NCBI GenBank assembly: GCA_025462785.1
Contig: JAOAPG010000158.1
Coordinates: 1 to 5,259, forward strand
Length of the DNA: 5,259 nucleotides
Source: Acidobacteriaceae bacterium
Lineage (GTDB): Bacteria > Acidobacteriota > Terriglobia > Terriglobales > Acidobacteriaceae
Reading direction: 5' to 3'
Position 1 is the first letter of the stretch; each line of letters starts with the position of its first letter. The notes below the pieces were generated by a model. That model ran no database searches. It was not told the origin of the DNA and saw only the letters and a program-made list of their open reading frames with translations. Of the stretch, positions 1 to 5,259 are shown piece by piece. The translations under genes were made by a program, and so were the position numbers.

Positions 1-44
1 GGTCCCACTTGAAAGCCGACGATATGCAGGTCGCGGTTATTCAC
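1..44 (-). CDS. cheW: CheW-like chemotaxis coupling protein, N-terminal fragment (cut by window edge)
   Basis: From a GTG at 44-42 the minus strand reads V/M-N-N-R-D-L-H-I-V-G-F-Q-V-G and then runs off the window. The pattern of a short polar start followed by a hydrophobic beta strand of the type LxIVGFxVG is how CheW proteins usually open. CheW is a cytoplasmic scaffold that links chemoreceptors to the histidine kinase CheA. The start lies 12 nt past the stop of the MCP gene and in the same reading frame, so the two are almost certainly co-transcribed and probably translationally coupled. Only a weak GAG sits 5 nt upstream of the GTG. With just 14 residues visible the family call rests mainly on this short strand and on the MCP neighbour. 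Another small signalling protein cannot be excluded. Confidence 0.55.
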   Translation of the reverse strand, partial: MNNRDLHIVGFQVG

Positions 45-56
45 AGGATCTCGATC

Positions 57-2048
57 TCAGCTTCGGCTGCCGGCTGCTGCTTGCCGTGCACTCCCCCGGC
101 TGGTAAATTTCGATTCGCGAGAGGACATCGCTCGTTCCAATTGTTCAAGAGCGAAGCTGTCCATAGACTCCAACAGATCGCGTGACATCTTCGACATCTG
201 TTCTGCCGATGCCGCCAGCTCCGTCGAACCCGAAGTGGTCTGCTGGACGAGTTCACGCATGCGCTCCATAGCCTTCACCACCGCGTGCGCACCGGATGCC
301 TGCTCTTCTACCGCAGAGTTGATTTCGTGGGTGATCTCGTTTAGGCGCGTGGTGGAGCGGGCGATCTGCGAAGAACCATGCGATTGCTCGTTGGTGGCGG
401 CGCCGATCTCCTGTGCAAACTTGTAAACTTCCGTGACCACATTGGAGATTTTCCGAAGGGCGCCGTTCAATTCCTCACCAAGGCCTAACCCTTCGTTCAC
501 AATTTCCGTGCTCTGCTCCATGTTGGTGACGGCTTTGCGAGCTTCCTTCTGAATGCTTTGGATCAGCTCGGAGATTTCCTTGGTGGACTGCGCTGATTTC
601 TCGGCTAGCTTTCGAACTTCATCCGCGACTACGGCGAACCCTAACCCATGTTCCCCAGCCCGAGCCGCTTCAATTGCGGCGTTCAGGGCAAGCAGGTTGG
701 TTTGTTCTGCGAGGTCATCGATAACCTCGATGATCTTGCCAATATCGTCTGCGCGCTGACCGAGTACGTCGATGATTTCGCCGGACGAGCGAATGGTGGA
801 ATTTATCTTGTTCAATCCTTCGGTGGCTTTGTCCATCGTGGTGATGCCGCTATGGACTTCTTCACGGGAGCGGTTAGAAATATCGAGAAGCACTTTTGCG
901 GTATCAGCAACGCGCTGAATGGAAGCGACCATCTGGTCAATGGATGCGGAGGTCTCGCTAACACTAGAGGCCTGCACCTGCGTGCTCTTCACCATGTTTT
1001 GCACGTTCACGCTCATCTCATGCATCGTGCTGGTGACCTCATCAATAGCTGACGAAGTCTGCAGGCTGATCTTGGCCGACTCGTCCGATGCTCCGGCTAC
1101 CTGACCAGAAGCGCTGGCTACCTGGGATGAGGCATCGCGGACGTTACGTACTAAGCTCCTGAGACCCTCGACCATGCGGCTGAAAGCGTTGCCCAAAGTG
1201 TCACTTTTCGAACGCGGCTCAACTTCAACGCTCAGGTTGCCACCAGCAATGGCTTCGGAAACCGCGGCCATTTCGCGCAGATAGGTAACCATGCTGGCGA
1301 AAGTACGGGCCAGCTCTCCAATTTCGTCATCACGCTTGATATCGATTTCATGATCGAGATCGCCGGCATTTCCGATGCGCTGGGCGACCTTCATTAGATT
1401 TCCGAGAGGTTCAGTGATGGAACTCGCCGTACGGTACGCGATAAATACGCCAAGTATCAGTGCCGCCAGTGTGCTGAGCGACGCGATTACGATCGTGGCA
1501 GTTCCAGTGGTTTCGTCCGACTTGCGCCTTTCATCCAAAACTTTTTTGTTCTCAAGGTCTGCGACATCCAGGTACTCAGTGGAACCCTTCACCCAGGAAG
1601 ATGCGTCCTTCTGCAAATAAAAAATTTGCAGGTCCGCAACGGTAGCGTTCCCGGCATCTACTTCTTTTCTTTTTTCCAAAAGTGGAGACGCGAATTCGCT
1701 GGCCCAGGACTGTTCATTTTTTTGTACCTGTTCCAGCGCGATTCGCTGTTGATCGGAACTGCTTTGTTTTTCGCTCACCTGCAATTCGTCCGCTAGAAGC
1801 CGAATCCCCTCATTCATGTGGTCTACTTCCCGACTATCTCCGCTGAGCAGGTAGTTGCCCAAGTAGAGCCGGTTTTGCATCATCTGGAAGCGGATCTTGT
1901 TAGTGTTCTCGGCCATCTCCAAGGCTTGCGATGCAGCCGCTTTCGCCGAGCGTTCACGATACATAGCGACGAGGTTCACGAGAAACAGCACTACGACCAT
2001 CAGAAGGATGAATCCGAAGTTCCTATAAAGTTTCCTGCCGATTGTCAT
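57..2048 (-). CDS. Methyl-accepting chemotaxis protein (transmembrane chemoreceptor)
   Basis: A complete 663-residue inner-membrane receptor that would sense a periplasmic signal and control CheA through CheW. The ATG at 2048-2046 has GGAGG 7 nt upstream (2056-2060). Layout: TM1 at about 11-30; an all-helical periplasmic domain at about 31-183, resembling CHASE3 or four-helix-bundle sensors (note the R-x-YLxxxYLLSGD-like stretch at 60-71); TM2 at about 183-206; HAMP at about 205-258; a second HAMP-like segment at about 260-300; and the signalling coiled coil at about 305-625. The hairpin tip is canonical (QTNLLALNAAIEAARAGE, 449-466, then GLGFAVVADEVRKLAE). Two stretches match the CheR/CheB methylation consensus exactly, with Glu-Gln pairs at E554/Q555 and E582/Q583. 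The Ser/Arg/Ala-rich tail of about 35 residues lacks the NWETF-type pentapeptide that tethers CheR. It sits between a TonB-domain gene upstream and a CheW-like gene downstream on the same strand. The ligand is unknown. Confidence 0.97.
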   Translation of the reverse strand: MTIGRKLYRNFGFILLMVVVLFLVNLVAMYRERSAKAAASQALEMAENTNKIRFQMMQNRLYLGNYLLSGDSREVDHMNEGIRLLADELQVSEKQSSSDQQRIALEQVQKNEQSWASEFASPLLEKRKEVDAGNATVADLQIFYLQKDASSWVKGSTEYLDVADLENKKVLDERRKSDETTGTATIVIASLSTLAALILGVFIAYRTASSITEPLGNLMKVAQRIGNAGDLDHEIDIKRDDEIGELARTFASMVTYLREMAAVSEAIAGGNLSVEVEPRSKSDTLGNAFSRMVEGLRSLVRNVRDASSQVASASGQVAGASDESAKISLQTSSAIDEVTSTMHEMSVNVQNMVKSTQVQASSVSETSASIDQMVASIQRVADTAKVLLDISNRSREEVHSGITTMDKATEGLNKINSTIRSSGEIIDVLGQRADDIGKIIEVIDDLAEQTNLLALNAAIEAARAGEHGLGFAVVADEVRKLAEKSAQSTKEISELIQSIQKEARKAVTNMEQSTEIVNEGLGLGEELNGALRKISNVVTEVYKFAQEIGAATNEQSHGSSQIARSTTRLNEITHEINSAVEEQASGAHAVVKAMERMRELVQQTTSGSTELAASAEQMSKMSRDLLESMDSFALEQLERAMSSRESKFTSRGSARQAAAGSRS

Positions 2049-2111
2049 TGCCGTTCCTCCAAGTACAACGTTCTTTCTGTTTATCGAATTTGTTTCGTTT
2101 TCAAAAACTCC

Positions 2112-2471
2112 TCAGTCTTTCGGGCTGAACTTGAATTCAACTGTTCCGGCGGTTTCTTCTGCAGCCGGTTCAAACTTCCACTTTTTAATGGCGTCCATCG
2201 CGGCGTTAACCAAAACCGGATGTCCTCCAACTATTTTTGCGTCTTTGATCGAACCATTGGGCGCAACGACCACGGCCAACTTCACCGTGCCGGCAATGCT
2301 CATGCGGCGTGCGATCTCAGGGTATGTAGGTGCAACTTTGGACTTCACTTTGCGATTCAGTTCTTCCTGGCCGAATGCGGGGAGAGCTTGAAAAGCAACC
2401 ATTCCTAAAGAAAATGCCAAAAGCCCGGACAGCACGCTTGCTGTCCACAGGCGTATCAACCGTAGGGACAC
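2112..2471 (-). CDS. Exported stand-alone TonB C-terminal domain protein
   Basis: A 119-residue protein. Residues 1-35 form a signal peptide: basic start (R4, R7), hydrophobic core at about 9-29, and a likely cleavage site after AFG or AFGQ at 32-35. The remaining 84 residues are a TonB C-terminal domain. Its hallmarks are the YP pair (50-51), A54, G61 before a beta strand, PNGSI (71-75), GGHPVL (82-87), the AA pair (90-91) and the final WKFEP (98-102). True TonB proteins carry this domain behind an uncleaved anchor that contacts ExbB/ExbD and a proline-rich spacer. Neither is present here, so energy transduction is doubtful, and a periplasmic partner-binding role is my inference. I chose the GTG at 2471-2469 because AAGGAGG lies just upstream (2476-2482). 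A TTG at 2534 and an ATG at 2495 are in frame, but the TTG has no ribosome site and the ATG only an abutting AGGA. It ends 63 bp before the MCP gene with no terminator between. Confidence 0.85.
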   Translation of the reverse strand: MSLRLIRLWTASVLSGLLAFSLGMVAFQALPAFGQEELNRKVKSKVAPTYPEIARRMSIAGTVKLAVVVAPNGSIKDAKIVGGHPVLVNAAMDAIKKWKFEPAAEETAGTVEFKFSPKD

Positions 2472-2475
2472 ATCT

Positions 2476-2482
2476 CCTCCTT
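2476..2482 (-). promoter_or_regulatory. Shine-Dalgarno site deciding the start of the TonB-domain gene
   Basis: On the minus strand AAGGAGG is followed by AGAT and then GTG (2471-2469). The 4-nt spacing after GGAGG is short but workable. The site lies inside the longer alternative frame that opens at 2534, where there is no comparable ribosome site. It argues that the shorter protein, whose signal peptide then begins with a normal basic n-region, is the real product. Confidence 0.6.
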
Positions 2483-2557
2483 GGAAACGCGACATTCCTA
2501 AATGCAATGCCGATGCCACCTTTAGGATTTTCAAATAATTGCAGTTACTTCTGTGAT

Positions 2558-2576
2558 GTCGTTAAGTTGAAACGAC
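2558..2576. repeat. Inverted repeat GTCGTT-N7-AACGAC, possible operator
   Basis: Two perfect 6-bp arms (2558-2563 and 2571-2576) flank a 7-nt centre. The flanking bases do not extend the symmetry. The arms lie about 90-110 bp upstream of the preferred GTG start of the TonB-domain gene, where a transcription factor dimer could act on the leftward unit. There is no T-tract, so it is not a terminator. A repeat of this size can arise by chance, so a binding role is only a suggestion. Confidence 0.35.
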
Positions 2577-2580
2577 TTAG

Positions 2581-2600
2581 GAAGGTTCCGCAAGGTTACG
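2581..2600. repeat. Two-copy 10-bp tandem repeat (AAGGTT core)
   Basis: GAAGGTTCCG (2581-2590) is followed directly by CAAGGTTACG (2591-2600), with 8 of 10 positions identical and an exact AAGGTT core. A period close to one DNA helical turn is typical of direct-repeat sites bound side by side by response regulators of the OmpR/PhoB class. No third copy is seen on either side. It lies 4 bp from the inverted repeat at 2558-2576, which strengthens the case for a regulatory patch, but the function is inferred. Confidence 0.35.
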
Positions 2601-2693
2601 AACGTCACCCCCGACTGGTTTTAATAGGATCTCAGAACTCCGAAGCGTCTCAGCCTGATACAGCACTGCCCGTCACCTCGCATGTTTTCACGC

Positions 2694-2746
2694 TTGACAT
2701 GTACTTCTTATTACACTTGACTCAAATTGAGATTTAAAGCTAATCT
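2694..2746 (+). promoter_or_regulatory. Candidate sigma-70-type promoter(s) for the multi-GAF sensor gene
   Basis: Two -35-like boxes occur 23 bp apart: TTGACA (2694-2699, perfect consensus) and TTGACT (2717-2722, five of six). The second pairs with TAATCT (2741-2746) across an 18-bp spacer, keeping the important T1, A2 and T6 of a -10 box, and would put transcription start near 2753 with a leader of about 45 nt. The perfect first box has only a poor -10 at the proper distance, namely TTGACT itself. I favour the second pairing, with low certainty. Confidence 0.35.
2721..2731. repeat. Small palindrome CTCAA-A-TTGAG within the candidate promoter
   Basis: Perfect 5-bp arms around a single central base overlap the end of the TTGACT box and the spacer of the candidate promoter. 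This is where a repressor site would block RNA polymerase. It is short and may be chance. Confidence 0.25.
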
Positions 2747-2782
2747 CCTGTAGATTCAGATACTTGTGAATTGAACCGCCTG

Positions 2783-2790
2783 TAAGGAGG
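2783..2790 (+). promoter_or_regulatory. Strong Shine-Dalgarno sequence for a non-ATG start
   Basis: TAAGGAGG matches eight consecutive bases of the anti-Shine-Dalgarno complement. It sits 8 nt before the in-frame CTG at 2799-2801, an ideal distance. A GTG at 2791 abuts it but is out of frame and stops after three codons. No ATG in the long frame occurs until 3015, inside the first GAF domain. The site therefore decides the start of the large sensor gene. Confidence 0.7.
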
Positions 2791-2798
2791 GTGGACTT

Positions 2799-5259
2799 CT
2801 GACCGAGCAGAATGGAGATGCGACGCTGCTTGCCTCGTCAGGTCCGCACTCGGAAGATGCTTTCCAAAGAGTGCTGCTGCAATTTTCCGCTGCTGCGGCA
2901 CAAGGAATTTCGGCCTCAGCTCTGATCCGCTTATTTTGTCAGGCTACTCGTGAGTTTTTTCAAGTGGACGGTACCTACTATTGGGAGCTGACTTCCGCCG
3001 GCGAACTTACAGGCATGGAAGCCGACGGTCGTATGGCGGACGAATTTCGCGGTCATCGTTTGGAAGGATCGGAAAACGCAGTGGCCAATGAAGCGGTACG
3101 CAGCCGTAAAACTGTTTTTGCGAACCATGTGGATTCGGAGCAATATCCCATGGCTGCGAAATTTTCCGCGAAATCCCTAATGGCTGCTCCGCTCGTCGTT
3201 GCCAAAGAAGTAATCGGCGCAGGAGTTTTTTTGCACGAGACGGACGCCAATTTTTTTAATGACGACCTCGCCGCGAAAGCCACAATCTTAGCCGGGCAGC
3301 TGGGCAGTCTGCTGGAAGCCACGCGTTGGAGCGATAGGTCCCGCGAGGAACATCGTCGGGCTGAGATTTTGGCGGGGGTAGCGCAAACGCTTCACGCTGT
3401 GCCTGACTCCTCGTCTGTCGTCGAGAGGCTGGCAGATCGGTTGCGAGTTCTGCTGCGTAGCCCCCTGGTGTGTATTCTGCTGCGTGCAGGAGAGTCATTC
3501 CAGCTTAGTGGAGTGGCAACGGAATCTCCTGACTTGGCTCTCTCCGTGCGCTCCCGTTATGACCGGAAAGGTATCCATTTTGCTTCTGACCTGGCGCAAC
3601 GGTCACTCAGCGCCGGTGACGCGATAACCGTGTCTATAGATCCGGCTACTCATTCGCTTGGCGATCTGATTCAGCCAGGAATGCTGATTGCGGCTCCATT
3701 CCGGACATCGCAAACCGAAGGCAGCGTTCTCATCTATCCACGTCCGGAAGGCGCGTTTACCCCTGAGGAAAAATCACTAGTGTCGGCGGTTGCTAGTTTC
3801 GGTGCAGTTGCCATCGCCAATGCTGAGTTGTACGTGACTGCACGGGAGCAAGCACATGAATTGCAGCAAATCTTGAATATCTCATCCGAGTTGGGATCCT
3901 TTGAGCAACTCGATACGTTTATGCAGAAATTTGTTCTGCGTGCCAGCGATTTCCTAGGATTTGAACGCGCTTTCGTGGGTTTGTTGGAGGGGCAATCGTT
4001 TCGTCTTCGTTGGAAATACAGCGAAGGAAAGAGTTCTCCAATTGACTGTACCTTCCCCGATGGAACCGCAAGTAAAGCCCTCATCAATAAGGAGGTTTTT
4101 TCCACTGATGATCCCGCTAAAGCTCCCGGCGCCAATTTAGACCTAATTGCTAAGTTCAGTGTCAAACAACTCTTAGCAGTACCGCTTCTAAGCACCGACG
4201 GCGAAGTGTTGGGAATGTTTGGAGTTCTCGACCGGCGCGATGAGGCTCCCATCTCCCAGGAAGACATTCGACGTGCCAGCGCGTTAGCCGCGCATGTGGC
4301 GATCGCGCATGAGGTGACTCGCAATTTGCACCGGTCCGAGCAGCATCGGCGACGTGCTGAATCGTTAATGACACTCGCGCTGGAGCTGAACTCCACTCTC
4401 AGACTCCCGGAATTTGCAGAAAAATTCGTAAAGCGGGCGATGGAGATGCTGGGTGCAACTGCCGGCGCCTTGACGATCCAACAGGACGGCAGCCCTGAGA
4501 CGGTCGTATTAAAGATCAAGCCAGATACTGAGAGTCCCGACCGCTCTTTATCGCGCCGCTTTGATCATGCAGTCGGCGAAGCGTTGGCCCATTCCTCGGA
4601 TGCGTTGGTTTCTGCAACAGCCTTGGAATTGTTTGGTCCGAATTTGGCGGAAAGATTAGGTTGGAGCGACTGCATTCTGGTGCGCTTGCTGGGCGGATCA
4701 GGAGAGCTTGTCGGTGTACTATGCCTTGCTGGAAGGTGCGAACCTTTGGCTGCAGATGATCAACAACTTCTGCAAGCCATTGCTGGACACGCTTCCGTAG
4801 CCATTGAGAATGCCCGCTTCTTCGCCCGCATGGATCAGGCGAACCGGCATTGGATTGAAATCTTTGACGCCATTACCGACTTTATCGTGGCTCACGACGG
4901 CTCGGGTAAGGTGCTGCGGGTGAACCGCTCGTTGGCAGAGTTCATCGGAGTGCAACCCAGTGAGCTCATCGGACTCAATATGTGCGCCCTGCTGGCAATG
5001 AACAATGATGCGCCAGCCGGTCCCTGCCCTTATTGCAGGAATGCAGGTCAGGGCGAGGACGAATACGTTCACCCCGCACTGGAACGCAGTTTTCTGGTCT
5101 CCACATCCCAGGTGCATGGGGCCAGCAGTGAGGTCTTGCAGACCATCCATGTATTGAAGGACATAACCGATCGCCGGGAAGCAGAACGACGGTATCGCGA
5201 GCTGTTCGACAACATCCAGGAAGGACTGTTTTTCTCCACACCCGAAGGCCGATTTGTTG
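2799..5259 (+). CDS. Multi-domain sensor protein with four GAF and two PAS domains, 3'-truncated by window (probable sensor kinase)
   Basis: The frame is open from 2775 (stop TGA at 2772-2774) to the window end, giving 820 complete codons from CTG 2799. Residues 1-24 are a polar leader. GAF1 is about 25-176 (strand SLMAAPLVV at 126-134), GAF2 about 188-345 (IAAPF near 297-301), GAF3 about 355-504 (LLAVPLL at 458-464) and GAF4 about 522-675, ending GHASVAIENARFF. Charged helical linkers join them, for example around 177-190 and 505-521. A PAS domain spans about 684-797 with C729, C743 and C746 and ends in the usual DITDRREAE linker. A second PAS begins at YRELFDNI (799). There is no signal peptide or membrane segment, so it is cytoplasmic. 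GAF and PAS domains bind small ligands or cofactors, which I cannot name here. Such chains usually end in a histidine kinase, but GGDEF or phosphatase outputs are possible because the C terminus is missing. It is divergent from the TonB/MCP unit. The next plausible start is GTG 2871, which lacks a ribosome site. Confidence 0.9.
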   Translation, partial: MTEQNGDATLLASSGPHSEDAFQRVLLQFSAAAAQGISASALIRLFCQATREFFQVDGTYYWELTSAGELTGMEADGRMADEFRGHRLEGSENAVANEAVRSRKTVFANHVDSEQYPMAAKFSAKSLMAAPLVVAKEVIGAGVFLHETDANFFNDDLAAKATILAGQLGSLLEATRWSDRSREEHRRAEILAGVAQTLHAVPDSSSVVERLADRLRVLLRSPLVCILLRAGESFQLSGVATESPDLALSVRSRYDRKGIHFASDLAQRSLSAGDAITVSIDPATHSLGDLIQPGMLIAAPFRTSQTEGSVLIYPRPEGAFTPEEKSLVSAVASFGAVAIANAELYVTAREQAHELQQILNISSELGSFEQLDTFMQKFVLRASDFLGFERAFVGLLEGQSFRLRWKYSEGKSSPIDCTFPDGTASKALINKEVFSTDDPAKAPGANLDLIAKFSVKQLLAVPLLSTDGEVLGMFGVLDRRDEAPISQEDIRRASALAAHVAIAHEVTRNLHRSEQHRRRAESLMTLALELNSTLRLPEFAEKFVKRAMEMLGATAGALTIQQDGSPETVVLKIKPDTESPDRSLSRRFDHAVGEALAHSSDALVSATALELFGPNLAERLGWSDCILVRLLGGSGELVGVLCLAGRCEPLAADDQQLLQAIAGHASVAIENARFFARMDQANRHWIEIFDAITDFIVAHDGSGKVLRVNRSLAEFIGVQPSELIGLNMCALLAMNNDAPAGPCPYCRNAGQGEDEYVHPALERSFLVSTSQVHGASSEVLQTIHVLKDITDRREAERRYRELFDNIQEGLFFSTPEGRFV

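Larger units (their letters stand above)
2472..2798. promoter_or_regulatory. Divergent intergenic regulatory region
   Basis: These 327 bp separate the leftward TonB-domain/MCP unit from the rightward multi-GAF sensor gene, so promoters for both should lie here. The visible elements are listed separately: an inverted repeat, a 10-bp tandem repeat, TTGAC boxes, a palindrome and a strong ribosome site. I could not identify a convincing leftward sigma-70 promoter, nor a sigma-54 or sigma-28 type promoter. No tRNA, known riboswitch core or rho-independent terminator was recognised. The stretch 2601-2690 shows nothing I can name. Confidence 0.7.

Noticed and set aside
41..256. A 71-codon minus-strand frame ending at position 41
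   Set aside because: It overlaps the MCP C terminus in another frame, is rich in Arg, Cys and Trp, and its stop falls in the GTGA of the CheW-like start. It is a shadow frame.
648..1052. A 134-codon plus-strand frame opposite the MCP signalling domain
   Set aside because: The opposite strand encodes the highly conserved MCP hairpin, so the open frame follows from codon bias. The translation has no family resemblance.
2049..2111. Possible terminator or separate promoter between the TonB-domain gene and the MCP gene
   Set aside because: The 63-bp gap has A/T-rich runs but no stable hairpin followed by a T tract on the minus strand, and no clear promoter boxes, so read-through transcription is simpler.
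1818..2408. A 196-codon plus-strand frame spanning the MCP 5' end and the TonB-domain gene
   Set aside because: It runs antisense across two convincing genes and their ribosome sites and shows no domain or plausible hydrophobic pattern.
2791..2802. A minimal leader frame GTG GAC TTC TGA overlapping the proposed CTG start
   Set aside because: Its GTG directly abuts the Shine-Dalgarno sequence, too close for initiation, and a three-residue leader peptide has no supporting evidence.
3226..3257. Two runs of seven T (3226-3232 and 3251-3257) that fit the slippery heptamer pattern in the reading frame
   Set aside because: The zero frame continues smoothly through both runs into conserved GAF sequence, and I saw no stimulating structure or meaningful -1 product. 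They encode Phe-rich stretches and are more likely just composition.
3734..4519. A 261-codon open frame on the minus strand inside the multi-GAF gene
   Set aside because: It is antisense to well-formed GAF2-GAF4 sequence, has a Ser/Ala/Arg/Cys-rich composition without recognisable domains, and lacks a ribosome site I could see. It is best explained as a coding shadow.
4719..5150. A 143-codon minus-strand frame opposite the end of GAF4 and the first PAS domain
   Set aside because: The plus-strand frame is continuous and shows conserved PAS features, while the antisense product has no recognisable motif.

Overview
The window looks like a bacterial chromosomal segment with two divergent transcription units for signal sensing. 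By eye the base composition is moderate. A secreted, stand-alone TonB C-terminal domain next to a large multi-GAF/PAS sensor with a Cys-Pro-x-Cys PAS insert fits Acidobacteriota best. That assignment is an inference from architecture, not from a marker gene.

Left half, minus strand (read from about 2471 down to 1): a small exported protein made of a signal peptide plus a TonB C-terminal domain (2112-2471), then a complete methyl-accepting chemotaxis protein (57-2048), then the first 14 codons of a probable CheW-type coupling protein (1-44) cut by the window edge. The gaps are 63 bp and 12 bp, I see no terminator in either, and the order suggests one operon. The receptor would sense through its periplasmic helical domain and signal to a CheA kinase through the CheW encoded directly downstream.

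Middle (2472-2798): a 327-bp divergent intergenic region. It holds a 6-bp-arm inverted repeat, a 10-bp tandem repeat, two TTGAC boxes that could serve as -35 elements for the rightward gene, a small palindrome, and a near-perfect Shine-Dalgarno sequence at its right end.

Right half, plus strand (2799 to the window end): one long open frame of at least 820 codons, incomplete at its 3' end. It encodes four tandem GAF domains, a PAS domain with three clustered cysteines, and the start of a second PAS domain. The output domain (histidine kinase, GGDEF, phosphatase or other) lies outside the window. The frame has no ATG near its beginning, and the best-supported start is a CTG codon 8 nt after the Shine-Dalgarno sequence.

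No RNA genes, insertion sequences, CRISPR arrays or phage features were seen. The most unusual points are the probable CTG start, the Cys-rich PAS domain on a four-GAF chain, the coupling of an exported TonB-domain protein to a chemoreceptor, and the in-frame MCP-stop-CheW junction.
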